Shown: positions 20,967 to 31,856 of the stretch, in pieces
How the letters are laid out: each line of letters starts with the position of its first letter
Position numbering within the stretch: the stretch's first letter is position 1
DNA from: Thioalkalivibrio sp. ALE14
GTDB taxonomy: Bacteria > Pseudomonadota > Gammaproteobacteria > Ectothiorhodospirales > Ectothiorhodospiraceae
Length of the DNA: 64,000 nucleotides
Direction: 5' to 3'
Assembly: GCF_000376845.1 (NCBI RefSeq)
Contig: NZ_AQXY01000021.1
Coordinates: 1 to 64,000, forward strand
Translations under genes and position numbers: made by a program
The notes under the pieces: model-generated
Told to the model about the DNA's origin: nothing
The model's input: the letters and a program-made list of their open reading frames with translations, nothing else
The model's database searches: none

Positions 20967-21521
20967 TCAGCGCCGGGATTCGTAGACCAGCTCGACCCGG
21001 CGATTCTTGGCCCAGGCCTCCTCGTTCTGCTGGAAGGCCACCGGCATCTCCTCACCATAACTGATGACCTCGAGCTGGTCATCCGAGGCGCCGTTGAGAT
21101 TCAGCACCCGGCGCACCGACTGCGCGCGGCGTTCGCCCAGAGCCAGGTTGTACTCGCGCGTGCCGCGCTCGTCGGTATGCCCCTCCAGGCGCATGCGCGC
21201 GCCCGGGTTCTGCGACAGGTAGGCGGCATGCGCCTCCAGCATCGGCATGAATTCGGACTTCACCTCGTCACGGTCAAAGTCGAAGTACACCAGACGCTCG
21301 GCCAGCGGGCTGTCCGGGTCGTCCAGGGCGGCGGCATCGAACTCCCGGTCGCGGCCGATGCCGCGGGCCTCGGCGGCCTCGCGTTCGGCCCGCTCCTGCT
21401 CGGCGGCGGCCTCGCGTTCGGCGGCGCGCTCGGCATCCTCGGCATCGCGGGTCGGCGTGGCACAGGCCGACAGGGCCGCGATCACCACGGCGGCAAGGGT
21501 CAGACGAAACAGGTTGTTCAT
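20967..21521 (-). CDS. pal: Peptidoglycan-associated lipoprotein Pal
   Basis: Pal anchors the outer membrane to peptidoglycan and is the outer-membrane end of the Tol-Pal machine. The 184-residue precursor has a lipoprotein signal with lipobox LSAC (Cys20). An unusually charged Glu/Ala/Arg linker spans about 25-60. An OmpA-like domain follows, with the peptidoglycan-binding run LEGHTDERGTREYNLALGER. The start at 21521 is supported by GAGGA upstream; an in-frame ATG 33 bases earlier would spoil the signal peptide. Confidence 0.96.
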   Translation of the reverse strand: MNNLFRLTLAAVVIAALSACATPTRDAEDAERAAEREAAAEQERAEREAAEARGIGRDREFDAAALDDPDSPLAERLVYFDFDRDEVKSEFMPMLEAHAAYLSQNPGARMRLEGHTDERGTREYNLALGERRAQSVRRVLNLNGASDDQLEVISYGEEMPVAFQQNEEAWAKNRRVELVYESRR

Positions 21522-21566
21522 GATGTTGGTTCCTCGCGAGAAGGTGATAGTCAAAGGGTCCGAAAA

Positions 21567-22853
21567 TCAGTTCAGGGGTGACCAGGCCGGCTCGCGCACC
21601 TCGCCTTCGCGGGCCGCCAGTCGCTGGTGCACCTGGCCGTCGCGGCTGACGGAACCGAGCACGCCTCGCCCCCCATCCGTCATGGCATAAAGAATCATGC
21701 TGCCATTGGGTGCAAAGCTTGGCGATTCTGCATCGCGTCCGTCCGTGAGCTGCGTCACACGGCGGTCATCCAGATCGAGACGGGCCAGCTGAAATCCGCC
21801 ATCACCCCCGTGTACGTACACAAGCGAACGTCCATCCGGGGAGATCGTGGCGGCCGCCGCATAACCACTCTCGAAGGTGAGCCGGCGCGCGCTGCCACCC
21901 CCGACCGGCTGGGCATAGATCTGCGGGGCACCCGCACGATCCGAGGTGAAATAGATCGTCTGGCCGTCGGGCGACCAGACCGGCTCGGTCTCAATAGCGC
22001 TGGAACGCGTGACCTGGCGCAGATCCCCGGAGGCCAGGTCCATCACATAGATATTCGGCGAACCGTCCCGCGACAGGCTGAGCGCCAACTGGCGACCGTC
22101 CGGCGACCAGGCCGGCGCACTGTTGATGCCGGTAAAACTGGCGATGCGACTGCGCTCGCCGGTCTCCACGTTCTGGCGAAAGACCTCGGAGCGGCGGTTC
22201 TCGAACGAGACGTACACGAGCTCGCGCCCGTCCGGGGACCACTCCGGCGACATGATCGGATCCTCGGAACGGAACAGCGTGCGCGGGTTGGCGCCATCGG
22301 AGTCCGCAACCTCCAGACGGAACACGCGCGAGTCGTTCCGGCGTTCGACGCTCACGAAGGCAATGCGCGCGCTGAAGGCGCCCGGGTCACCGGTAATCTG
22401 CTCGTAGACGATATCCGACACGCGATGGGCGCCACGCCGGAGCATGTCCGCCGGCACCGGGATGCGCCAGCCGCCCAGGCGCTCCTCCGCCAGCACATCG
22501 AAGACGTGGAATTCCACGATCACGTTGTCGCCGTCCCGGCGCTTGGAGCCCACCACCAGGTACTCCATGCCGGCGTCGGCCCAGGGCTGCGCGATGAAGT
22601 CGGCCGGGCCCGAGGGGGCCCGCGGCAGCCCCTCGCGCTCGACGTCGAACAGCCCGCTGCGGGTCAGGTTCGCCGCCAGGATCCGGCTGACGTCCTCGTC
22701 CGGGCGCCCCTCACCTTCCCAGGTGAATGGGGCCACGGCCACCGGAATGGCCCCGGTCACCCCCTCGGTCACCGTCACTTCCAGCACCGCGTGGGCCTGC
22801 GCCGACCACAGCAGTGCCAGTCCCAGCAGCATCGCGTGAATCATTCGTTGCAT
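21567..22853 (-). CDS. tolB: Tol-Pal system periplasmic protein TolB
   Basis: TolB is the periplasmic beta-propeller that shuttles between Pal and TolA. The start at 22853 is preferred because GAGG lies six bases upstream; an ATG 12 bases earlier lacks such a site. The signal peptide is MQRMIHAMLLGLALLWSAQA. An alpha/beta N domain comes next, then repeated propeller blades recognisable by SPDGRELVYVS, SPDGRQLALSL, SPDGQTIYFTS and SPDGRSLVYVH. The 428 residues match the family (E. coli 430). Confidence 0.97.
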   Translation of the reverse strand: MQRMIHAMLLGLALLWSAQAHAVLEVTVTEGVTGAIPVAVAPFTWEGEGRPDEDVSRILAANLTRSGLFDVEREGLPRAPSGPADFIAQPWADAGMEYLVVGSKRRDGDNVIVEFHVFDVLAEERLGGWRIPVPADMLRRGAHRVSDIVYEQITGDPGAFSARIAFVSVERRNDSRVFRLEVADSDGANPRTLFRSEDPIMSPEWSPDGRELVYVSFENRRSEVFRQNVETGERSRIASFTGINSAPAWSPDGRQLALSLSRDGSPNIYVMDLASGDLRQVTRSSAIETEPVWSPDGQTIYFTSDRAGAPQIYAQPVGGGSARRLTFESGYAAAATISPDGRSLVYVHGGDGGFQLARLDLDDRRVTQLTDGRDAESPSFAPNGSMILYAMTDGGRGVLGSVSRDGQVHQRLAAREGEVREPAWSPLN

Positions 22854-22887
22854 GGTATTCCTCATGGGCCGGTTGGCAGCGGGCCGG

Positions 22888-23739
22888 TCAGTCAGGCTCG
22901 AAACGGATGCGCATTCCGCCACGCACGGCATCCGCATCCGGCGGGCGCGGCAGCGAGGACAGGCGGTCCATGGTCTGGCGAACCGATTCGCAGAAGGCGG
23001 CCCCGCCCGAGCAGCTCTCGATATCGAAATTGATGATACGCCCGGTCTCGTTGACGCGCACGAGAACGATGGCACGATCCGAGGCATCCAGCCCCGACGG
23101 CTGGCGCCAGCGTCGCTGCACCACGGACTGCACCTGGGCACGCCATTCATTCAGATCCCGGTCCAGTTGGGCCTGACGCTCCGCGGCCTCGCGCCGGGCC
23201 TGCGCCTCGGCCATGCGCTCCTGTTCGCGCTCCATCGCCTCGCGCCGTCGCTGTTCTTCCAGTTCGCGCTCCTGCTCGGCGCGGCGCTCCGCCTCCTCCC
23301 GCGCGCGGCGTTCGGCCTCCTCGCGCGCCCGCCGGCGCTCTTCCTCCGCCTCCCGGCGGGCCTGCTCGGCCTCTTCCAGCGCCCGCTGGCGCGCGCGTTC
23401 CTCTTCCTCGCGGCGGCGCTGTTCCTCGGCCTGACGACGCTCTTCCTCGCGCCGGGCCTGTTCCTCGGCGCGGCGGCGTTCCTCTTCGGCGCGCAGCTGC
23501 TCGGCGATCTGCTCCTGTTCGGCGACCTCGCGCTCGTGCTCGATGCGGTCGAAGGTCTCGGCATCCACCGCGACCGCGTCGATCACCTCGATATCCTCCT
23601 GCACCGCAATCTCCACCGCCGCCCGGGTGGAGGTCGGCGACATCAGGCTCACGTTCAGCAGCAAGGCCGCGAACAGCACCCCGTGCAGGAGCAGGACGAG
23701 GAGCAGGCTGAGGGGGTGACGGCGCAGGAGCTCGAACAC
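22888..23739 (-). CDS. tolA: Tol-Pal system protein TolA
   Basis: TolA spans the periplasm and couples the TolQR motor to Pal. It starts with GTG (MFELLRRHPLSLL) and has one membrane helix at about residues 11-30. Domain II is a long Glu/Arg/Ala helix over about 65-195, full of REEAERRAREEAERR-type repeats. The C-terminal domain (WRAQVQSVVQRRWRQPSGL to the end) adopts the TonB-like fold and includes the paired cysteines in IESCSGGAAFCESV. At 283 residues it is shorter than E. coli TolA (421) because domain II is shorter. Confidence 0.96.
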   Translation of the reverse strand: MFELLRRHPLSLLLVLLLHGVLFAALLLNVSLMSPTSTRAAVEIAVQEDIEVIDAVAVDAETFDRIEHEREVAEQEQIAEQLRAEEERRRAEEQARREEERRQAEEQRRREEEERARQRALEEAEQARREAEEERRRAREEAERRAREEAERRAEQERELEEQRRREAMEREQERMAEAQARREAAERQAQLDRDLNEWRAQVQSVVQRRWRQPSGLDASDRAIVLVRVNETGRIINFDIESCSGGAAFCESVRQTMDRLSSLPRPPDADAVRGGMRIRFEPD

Positions 23740-23749
23740 GGCGTGTGGC

Positions 23750-24202
23750 TCAGTCCTGGTTGTTACGTGGCGGTTCGGTTATCAGGCCGACACGACCGCC
23801 CCCTGCGCGCTGCAGGGCGACCATTGCATCAATCACCCGGCCGTAGTCCACGTTGCGGTCCCCGCGCACGAAGGTCTGGGTGCCGGGGTTCTCGGCGAGG
23901 AACTCGCGCACGATCTCGGTCATCTCCTGCGGCGCCAGGGGCTCGTTCACGTACGGGCCCTGGTTCAGGCTCATGGCCCCGGACGCATCCACGGTGACCA
24001 CCAACGGCTCGGCTGCGGATGGGTCCTCGTCCATGGCCTCGGCATCGGCCTCCGGCAGATCGACCTCCACGCCCTGCTGCAGCATGGGTGCGGTGATCAT
24101 GAAGATGATCAGCAGGACCAGCATCACGTCGATAAACGGCACGACGTTGATCTGCGACATGGGCCGCCGCAGGCGGCGGCTGTTACGACGCGACTCGGCC
24201 AT
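23750..24202 (-). CDS. tolR: Tol-Pal system protein TolR
   Basis: TolR is the ExbD-like partner of TolQ in the proton-driven motor. The 150 residues have one membrane helix (NVVPFIDVMLVLLIIFMITA), whose conserved aspartate (FIDVML) is the family's proton-path residue, and a periplasmic domain. The ATG lies four bases upstream of the tolQ stop and tolA begins ten bases after its own stop, so tolQRA is tightly coupled. Confidence 0.96.
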   Translation of the reverse strand: MAESRRNSRRLRRPMSQINVVPFIDVMLVLLIIFMITAPMLQQGVEVDLPEADAEAMDEDPSAAEPLVVTVDASGAMSLNQGPYVNEPLAPQEMTEIVREFLAENPGTQTFVRGDRNVDYGRVIDAMVALQRAGGGRVGLITEPPRNNQD

Positions 24203-24205
24203 GGC

Positions 24206-24898
24206 TCAGGCCGGCGCCCCGGCGGCGCCCTCGGCCGGCTTGCCCGCGCCCTGGCGGTTCAGCAGGGCCACGAACTCGTCGCTGAAGTTCTCCAGCCGGA
24301 CCGCCACACGATCGACGTCCCCCGCAAAGCGGTTGTAGGCGATCACCGCCGGGATGGCCGCGAACAGCCCCAGCGCGGTGGCGATCAGTGCCTCGGCGAT
24401 CCCCGGTGCAACCATCGCCAGCGTGGCCTGCTGCACCCCGGACAGCCCGAGAAAGGCGTGCATGATGCCCCACACCGTCCCGAACAGACCGATGTACGGG
24501 CTGGTGGAACCGACCGTGGCCAGGAACTGCAGGTAGCGTTCCATCTCGTCGGTCTCGCGCGCGATGGCCACCCGCATCGCGCGGTGGGCGGGCTCGCCCG
24601 GCGTCATGCCGTGCTGCCGAGCACGCAGGAACTCCTTGAAGCCGGAGGAGAACACATGCTCCATGCCGGACATCTCGGCCTTGCGGCGCACCCCCTCGTA
24701 CAGGTGCGAGAGGTCCGCACCCGACCAGAAACGCTCCTCGAACTCGTCACTGGCGCGCTGCGCCGCGTTCAGCGAGCGTGCCTTGATGATGATCACCAGC
24801 CAGGAGAGCACCGAGGCGATCACCAGGATCACCATGACCAGCTGCACGATCAGACTGGCGTCCATGATCAGCTGGTACATCGAAAAGTCGACTGTCAC
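24206..24898 (-). CDS. tolQ: Tol-Pal system protein TolQ
   Basis: TolQ is the MotA/ExbB-family proton-channel subunit. The 230 residues have three membrane helices: VIASVLSWLVIIIKA near residues 26-40, VGSTSPYIGLFGTVWGIMHAF near 135-155, and EALIATALGLFAAIPAVIAY near 168-188. The GTVWG and ATALGLFAAIPA blocks are the family signatures. It heads the tolQRAB core, 14 bases downstream of ybgC. Confidence 0.97.
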   Translation of the reverse strand: MTVDFSMYQLIMDASLIVQLVMVILVIASVLSWLVIIIKARSLNAAQRASDEFEERFWSGADLSHLYEGVRRKAEMSGMEHVFSSGFKEFLRARQHGMTPGEPAHRAMRVAIARETDEMERYLQFLATVGSTSPYIGLFGTVWGIMHAFLGLSGVQQATLAMVAPGIAEALIATALGLFAAIPAVIAYNRFAGDVDRVAVRLENFSDEFVALLNRQGAGKPAEGAAGAPA

Positions 24899-24912
24899 TT
24901 GTCCATCTCCCG

Positions 24913-25332
24913 TTATGCCTCTGTTCCTTCCGCCGCACGCATCGCGCGCGCCACTTCACTGGGGATCGCCACCGGCGCCTGCCGGGCCACGTCGACGCAG
25001 GCAATGGCGACCTCGCCGGTGGCCAGCGCCGTCGCCTCGCGCTGCACCACCTGCTCGAACTCGATGCTGGCGCGGCGCATGCGCTGTACCCGACAGGTGA
25101 CCGTCAGGGCCTCGTTGAAGTGCGCGGGGCGCTGCATCTCCACAGCCAGACGCCGCACGGCGAACACAATTCCATATTCGGCCCGCAGCCGATCCTGCTC
25201 GAAGCCCAGGGCGCGCAGCCATTCGGTCCGCGCGCGCTCCATGAACTTCAGGTAATTCGCGTGGTAGACCACGCCGCCGGCATCGGTATCCTCGTAATAC
25301 ACCCGCACCGGCCATTCGAACGTCGCGGTCAT
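24913..25332 (-). CDS. ybgC: Acyl-CoA thioesterase YbgC
   Basis: YbgC is a hotdog-fold thioesterase acting on short acyl-CoA or acyl-ACP, encoded with tol-pal in most proteobacteria. The 139 residues contain the 4-hydroxybenzoyl-CoA-thioesterase active-site run [19 protein letters not shown], with the catalytic Asp. The ATG overlaps the ruvB stop by four bases. Its part in envelope function is not established. Confidence 0.95.
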   Translation of the reverse strand: MTATFEWPVRVYYEDTDAGGVVYHANYLKFMERARTEWLRALGFEQDRLRAEYGIVFAVRRLAVEMQRPAHFNEALTVTCRVQRMRRASIEFEQVVQREATALATGEVAIACVDVARQAPVAIPSEVARAMRAAEGTEA

Positions 25333-26372
25333 GGCTGGCGCGAATCCTCCGCCGCGGGCATCAGCAGGTCGCCCTCGTCCATCCGGGTCAGGCCGAACAT
25401 CGCCAGCGTGCGCCGGGTCGCCTGGCGCCCGCGCGGGGTGCGCTGCAGGTAGCCCTGCTGGATCAGGAAGGGCTCGACCACATCCTCCAGCGTGCCGCGC
25501 TCCTCGTTCATCGCCGTGGCCAGGCTCTCGACCCCGACCGGGCCGCCGTCGAATTTCTCCACCAGCACCTCTAGCAGGCGGCGGTCCTGGGCATCCAGCC
25601 CCGAGGCGTCGATCGCCAGCAGGTCCAGCGCCTGCGCCGCTACCTCGTGGGTCACCACGCCATCGGCCCGTACCTGGGCGAAATCCCGCACCCGCCGTAG
25701 CAGGCGATTGGCCAGCCGCGGCGTCCCGCGCCCGCGGCGCGCGATCTCCGCCGCGCCCTCGGCCTCGATCCCCACGCCCAGCAGCCCGGCCGCGCGATCC
25801 ACAATATGCGCGAGGTCGGTGACAGTGTAATGATCGAGGCGCTGCACGATACCGAACCGGTCACGTAACGGGGCCGAGAGCAGCCCGGCGCGGGTGGTCG
25901 CGCCCACCAGCGTGAACGGCGGCAGGTCCACCTTGATCGAACGCGCCGCCGGGCCCTCGCCGATCACGATGTCCAGCTGGCCATCCTCCAGCGCCGGATA
26001 CAGGATCTCCTCCACCACCGTCGGCAGGCGGTGGATCTCGTCGACGAACAGGACATCGCGCGGCTCCAGCGCGGTCAGGATGGCGGCGAGATCGCCGGCG
26101 CGTTCCAGCACCGGACCGGAGGTCTGGCGCAGGCCCACGCCCAGCTCGTTGGCCACGATGTGCGCGAGGGTGGTCTTGCCCAGCCCGGGCGGCCCGGCGA
26201 CCAGGGTGTGGTCCAGGGCCTCGTCGCGCCGGCGGGCGGCCTCGATGAACAGCCCCAGCTGCTCGACCACGCGGGGCTGGCCGGTGTAGTCCGCGAGCCG
26301 CTTCGGGCGCAGGCTGACCTCCGCCCGATCTTCCTCGGACCGACTCTGCATATCCACCAGACGTGATTCCAT
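25329..26372 (-). CDS. ruvB: Holliday junction branch-migration ATPase RuvB
   Basis: RuvB is the hexameric motor that drives branch migration with RuvA before RuvC cuts. The 347 residues show Walker [14 protein letters not shown] near 59-71, Walker [11 protein letters not shown], sensor [20 protein letters not shown], and the C-terminal winged helix [20 protein letters not shown]. It overlaps ybgC, so it leads the ruvB-ybgC-tol unit. RuvA and RuvC usually lie directly upstream; here that place is taken by prmB, so they must be elsewhere. Confidence 0.97.
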   Translation of the reverse strand: MESRLVDMQSRSEEDRAEVSLRPKRLADYTGQPRVVEQLGLFIEAARRRDEALDHTLVAGPPGLGKTTLAHIVANELGVGLRQTSGPVLERAGDLAAILTALEPRDVLFVDEIHRLPTVVEEILYPALEDGQLDIVIGEGPAARSIKVDLPPFTLVGATTRAGLLSAPLRDRFGIVQRLDHYTVTDLAHIVDRAAGLLGVGIEAEGAAEIARRGRGTPRLANRLLRRVRDFAQVRADGVVTHEVAAQALDLLAIDASGLDAQDRRLLEVLVEKFDGGPVGVESLATAMNEERGTLEDVVEPFLIQQGYLQRTPRGRQATRRTLAMFGLTRMDEGDLLMPAAEDSRQP

Positions 26373-26468
26373 AGCCCCGCAGTATGCATGGCCGCCGGTG
26401 CCGTTTACAGGGCCAACCGGCGGGTTCAGGGATTCACGCGCGCGCGGGCGCCGCGACCCGCTCCGGCC

Positions 26469-27362
26469 TCAGGCTGCGGGCAGGTCGCGGGCGTGGACCA
26501 GGAACACCCCGTGCCCGCCGGCCTCGAACTCCAGCCAGATCAACGGCAGGTCCGGGAAGGCCGCCTCCACCGCGGCCTGGCTGTTGCCGACCTCGACGAG
26601 CAACACGCCGTCTTCCGTCAGGTGCCCGCGGGCGCCGGCCAGGATGCGCCGCACGATATCCAGGCCGTCGCCACCGGCGGCCAGCCCCAGCGCGGGTTCG
26701 TGACGGTATTCGTCCGGCAGGGCCGCCATGTCCTCGGCATCGACGTACGGCGGGTTGGACACAATCAGTTCATAGCGATCCCCGGGCTCCAGCCCGTCGA
26801 ACACGTCGGACTGCACGGCGCGCACCTGATCGCCCACCTGGTGGCGCTCGATATTGATTGCCGCCACCGCCAGCGCATCCGTCGAGACATCCGCCAGGTC
26901 CACTCGCGCCTGCGGCAGCGCCAGCGCCAGCGCGATCCCGATGCACCCGCCGCCGGTGCACAGGTCCAGCGCGCGGGTCACGGCATCGGGGTTGACCCAG
27001 GGCTCGAAGCCCGCGGCAATCAGTTCCGCCAGCGGCGAGCGCGGCACCAGAACCCGCTCGTCGACATAGAATGACAACCCGGCGAACCAGGCCTCGCGGG
27101 TCAGATAGGCGGCTGGCTTGCGGGTCGCGACGCGCTCGCGCAGCACCGCCACCACGCGCGTGCGCTCGGCCTCGCTCAGGCGCGAATCCCACCACGACTC
27201 GGGCAGATCCAGCGGCAGATGCAGGGTGTGCAGCACCAGCCAGGCGGCCTCGTCGAAGGCGTTGTCGGTGCCATGCCCGAAACTCAGGCCGGCCGCGCGA
27301 AACTGGCTGGCGCCGAAGCGAATGAAGTCGCGCAGGGTGCGCAATCCGGTGGTCGAATCCAT
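26469..27362 (-). CDS. prmB: Ribosomal protein uL3 glutamine methyltransferase PrmB
   Basis: PrmB methylates a glutamine of ribosomal protein L3. The 297 residues contain the SAM-binding motif [19 protein letters not shown] and the NPPY catalytic signature ([19 protein letters not shown]). The PrmB-specific N-terminal [19 protein letters not shown] separates it from release-factor methylase PrmC. The start at 27362 is chosen over in-frame ATGs 33-36 bases earlier by comparison with E. coli; the difference is about 12 residues. It is divergent from psd with 77 bases between. Confidence 0.93.
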   Translation of the reverse strand: MDSTTGLRTLRDFIRFGASQFRAAGLSFGHGTDNAFDEAAWLVLHTLHLPLDLPESWWDSRLSEAERTRVVAVLRERVATRKPAAYLTREAWFAGLSFYVDERVLVPRSPLAELIAAGFEPWVNPDAVTRALDLCTGGGCIGIALALALPQARVDLADVSTDALAVAAINIERHQVGDQVRAVQSDVFDGLEPGDRYELIVSNPPYVDAEDMAALPDEYRHEPALGLAAGGDGLDIVRRILAGARGHLTEDGVLLVEVGNSQAAVEAAFPDLPLIWLEFEAGGHGVFLVHARDLPAA

Positions 27363-27439
27363 TCCGGTCTTTCCGTTGCGTGCGAGGGCGGTCATCATAC
27401 CGCCTCGGCCTCAACGCCACCCACCCCATCGGACACCGC

Positions 27440-28294
27440 ATGAGCAAGATCGACCCCTGGCTGGCGCGCTTGTCGCACCTGCTGCCCCAGCACGCCCTTT
27501 CGCGCGTCGTGCACCGACTGGCGCGCATCGAGTCGCCGCACCTGCAACCGCTGCTGCGCGCCTTCGTACGCCGCTTCGGCCTGAACCTGGACGAGGCCGC
27601 CGAGCCGGATCTGGCCGCCTACCCCAGCTTCAACGCCCTGTTCACCCGGGCCCTGCGCGACGACGCGCGACCACTGGAGGGAGACGCAAATACATTGGTC
27701 AGCCCGGCCGATTCCCGGGTCAGCGCCGCCGGGCGCATCGAGGCTGGCCAGATCTTCCAGGCCAAGGGGCATCACTACACGGTCCGGGAGCTGCTGGGCG
27801 GGGAGGACGAGCTGGCGGAGGCCTTCCGCCATGGGCACTTCGTGACCCTGTACCTGTCACCGCGCCATTACCACCGGCTGCATATGCCGCTGGCCGGCAC
27901 CCTGACCCACATGATTCACGTACCCGGCCGGCTGTTCTCGGTGGCCCCACGTATCGTGCGCCACGTGCCGCGGCTGTATGCCCGCAACGAACGGGTCATC
28001 GCCTGCTTCGACACCCCGGTGGGGCCGATGGCCATGGCCCTGATCGGCGCCCAGAACGTCGGTTCCATCGAGACCGTCTGGGCCGGGGAGGTCACCCCGC
28101 CGCGCGGGCGCGAAATCAGCGTGAGCGAATACCCCGACCGGGCCATCACGCTGGAGCGCGGCGCGGAGATGGGGCGCTTCAACCTGGGCTCGTCGGTCGT
28201 GCTGCTGCTGCCGGAACACCCGCTGAAGCTTGCGGACCACCTGACGCCCGAGACCGAGGTCCAGGTCCGCTCCGCACTCGGCCAGTTCTACTGA
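27440..28294 (+). CDS. psd: Phosphatidylserine decarboxylase, proenzyme
   Basis: Psd makes phosphatidylethanolamine from phosphatidylserine at the inner membrane. The 284 residues match the E. coli type. FVTLYLSPRHYHRLHMPLAG carries the conserved histidines, and the C-terminal self-cleavage site is FNLGSSVVLLL, where cleavage between Gly and Ser gives the pyruvoyl prosthetic group. It is a single plus-strand gene, divergent from prmB and convergent with the DUF3581-like gene. A second, odd Psd-like protein is encoded beside pssA at 41546-42220. Confidence 0.96.
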   Translation: MSKIDPWLARLSHLLPQHALSRVVHRLARIESPHLQPLLRAFVRRFGLNLDEAAEPDLAAYPSFNALFTRALRDDARPLEGDANTLVSPADSRVSAAGRIEAGQIFQAKGHHYTVRELLGGEDELAEAFRHGHFVTLYLSPRHYHRLHMPLAGTLTHMIHVPGRLFSVAPRIVRHVPRLYARNERVIACFDTPVGPMAMALIGAQNVGSIETVWAGEVTPPRGREISVSEYPDRAITLERGAEMGRFNLGSSVVLLLPEHPLKLADHLTPETEVQVRSALGQFY

Positions 28295-28298
28295 CTTG

Positions 28299-28496
28299 AC
28301 TCACCACGAAGCCCACAAAGGGATGCAAGGGCGTTTCACAGGAAGATAGGAAGTTCGGAAGGTTTTCGGGCTGGACGCCCGGGTTACCCGGGGGTGATCG
28401 GTTCACACCATCTTCCGGGTTATTCCCGCCGCCGTGTAACTGCAACTTCCCGTCTTCCCCTCTTCCTGTAAAAGCCCTTGAACTGGCTTTCGGGAC
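28299..28496. repeat. Inverted repeat of the CACCACGAAG/CAGGAAGAT family between psd and the DUF3581-like gene
   Basis: The left arm (28303-28365) reads CACCACGAAGCCCACAAAGG, then AAGGGCGTTTCACAGGAAGA. The right arm (about 28447-28490) is CTTCCCGTCTTCCCCTCTTC, then CTGTAAAAGCCCTTGAA, the approximate reverse complement of the inner half. The pair fills the 213-base convergent junction. Confidence 0.75.
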
Positions 28497-28507
28497 GGGC
28501 GGGGAAT

Positions 28508-29263
28508 TCAGGCGTGGGCGCGGGTCCCGGCGGGCGGGTTGAAGTAGGCGGCCTTCCAGCTTTCGTAGTCGGCGACCAGCTGTTCGACGTCGGCGGCATC
28601 GAACGGGCGCAGGCCGCTCAGCACCAGGTGCTTGCTGCCGTCGGCGACCACGGACTGGCCGATGACCAGCTCGTAGTCCAGGCGGATCTCGCCGCGCTTG
28701 CCGTTGACCGTCATCACCGCGTCCTTCAGGCGTGGCTCCGGCAGCCCGGCGCTCGCCGCCAGCGGCTCGGGCAGGCGAAAGCCCATGCGCTCGTACATCA
28801 CCAGCGGCCGCTTCGGGTTCACCATCACGCCATGCTCCTCCATCAGCGGCACCAGCACGTGCGGGAAGTTTTGCCCGGAAAAGCCGACATAGCTGCGGAT
28901 CAGGGACTCGATGGCATTGGGCTCGTCAATCACCGGCCCGGAGCGCTCCACCTCGATCACGCTCTTGCCACCCTCGTCGGTAATGGCAAAGGCCTCGCCC
29001 GGGTTGGCCGGGAAGACCAGTGGCACGTTGCCACCCACCATGCCGGTAAAGCGGAAGTGCATGTTCGCGCTGGCGCCGTAGGTATCCAGCACCAGTGCGA
29101 ACAACAGGTCACCCGGCACGCAAAAGCGCCGGTTGTCGGCGTCATGGATCGGATTGAAGTCACCGGCGAGCGTCTTGGCAAAGTCGCTGCCCTGCTCCGG
29201 GGTCACGACCAGCTGCCCGTCGCGATGGCGGTAGAAGTCCTCAAGGAAGCTTTTTTCGGTCAC
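28508..29263 (-). CDS. DUF3581-like protein with a MaoC/hotdog-type motif
   Basis: I recognise this as resembling the uncharacterised DUF3581 family of gammaproteobacteria. The 251 residues contain DFAKTLAGDFNPIHDADNRR, then RFCVPGDLLFALVL, which looks like the D-x4-H hydratase pattern of MaoC-type hotdog proteins. That would suggest binding of an acyl thioester, but no activity is known to me. GGGGAG lies seven bases before the GTG start. No signal peptide or membrane helix is visible. It is 49 bases downstream of recQ on the same strand and may be its second gene. Function unknown. Confidence 0.7.
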   Translation of the reverse strand: MTEKSFLEDFYRHRDGQLVVTPEQGSDFAKTLAGDFNPIHDADNRRFCVPGDLLFALVLDTYGASANMHFRFTGMVGGNVPLVFPANPGEAFAITDEGGKSVIEVERSGPVIDEPNAIESLIRSYVGFSGQNFPHVLVPLMEEHGVMVNPKRPLVMYERMGFRLPEPLAASAGLPEPRLKDAVMTVNGKRGEIRLDYELVIGQSVVADGSKHLVLSGLRPFDAADVEQLVADYESWKAAYFNPPAGTRAHA

Positions 29264-29312
29264 GCGGTCTCCCCGAAATCATCGTTCAATGTGCAACTTG
29301 GTTCTTCCGCCA

Positions 29313-31202
<1,890 letters not shown>

Positions 31203-31378
31203 TGGACGTACTCCAGACGGGAAGACAAGCCACGAAGACTGCCGAATGCCCGCCACCGCTGCAAGCCACCAGCGCCACAACCGCCCCGCGCCGGCCGCAA
31301 TCCCTCCCGGTGCGCAGTCGCCCGCCGTGACCCGCCGCGATAAACTCCCCACCTGAATACCAAAATCCAGGACGCCCG

Positions 31379-31843
31379 ATGCCGACAACCGCCCGCCTCC
31401 TGCCCGCCGCCTTGCTGGCCCTGTTCGCGTTGACCGCCTGTTCCGACGCCCCGGAACCGGACACCGCCGCCGAGCCGCCTGCGCAGGCATCCAGCGAAGA
31501 CTCGAGCGCGGCCTCCGGCTCCACCGCGCAGCTCGACTACAGCCTGCCGCCAGAGGACTTCGCCGCCGACCCCGAGGCCGGGCGCTCGCTGTTCCGCGCC
31601 AACTGCATGCAGTGCCACGGCGAGGACGCCCGCGGCACCGACCAGGGCCCGCCCCTGATCCACCGCATCTACGAGCCTTCGCACCACCCGGACATCACCT
31701 TCCATCGCGCCGTGGCCCTGGGCGTGCACGCGCACCACTGGGACTTTGGCGACATGCCGCCGGTGGCCGGCGTCACCGGCGAGGAGACCGCCCACATCAT
31801 CGCCTGGATCCGCCAGGAGCAGCGCGCCGTCGGCATCGACTGA
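31379..31843 (+). CDS. Monohaem cytochrome c lipoprotein
   Basis: This is a small c-type cytochrome held to a membrane by a lipid. The 154-residue precursor has a signal peptide with lipobox LTAC (Cys21), a Ser/Ala/Glu-rich linker of about 40 residues, then a class I haem domain. The haem-binding motif is CMQCH at 76-80 and a likely distal ligand is Met126 in [10 protein letters not shown]. It should sit on the periplasmic side. It is followed 13 bases later by a diguanylate cyclase gene on the same strand, which suggests a common transcript. The electron partner is unknown. Confidence 0.88.
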   Translation: MPTTARLLPAALLALFALTACSDAPEPDTAAEPPAQASSEDSSAASGSTAQLDYSLPPEDFAADPEAGRSLFRANCMQCHGEDARGTDQGPPLIHRIYEPSHHPDITFHRAVALGVHAHHWDFGDMPPVAGVTGEETAHIIAWIRQEQRAVGID

Positions 31844-31856
31844 ACTCAACCCGTAC

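Noticed and set aside
23150-23600. TolA Glu/Arg repeats as a tandem DNA repeat
   Set aside because: The repetition follows from the helical domain II of TolA and is typical of the family.
31203-31490. N-terminal extension of recQ to an ATG at 31490
   Set aside because: It would overlap the cytochrome gene and adds about 96 Arg/Gly-rich residues unlike RecQ. The TTG at 31202 gives the normal length.
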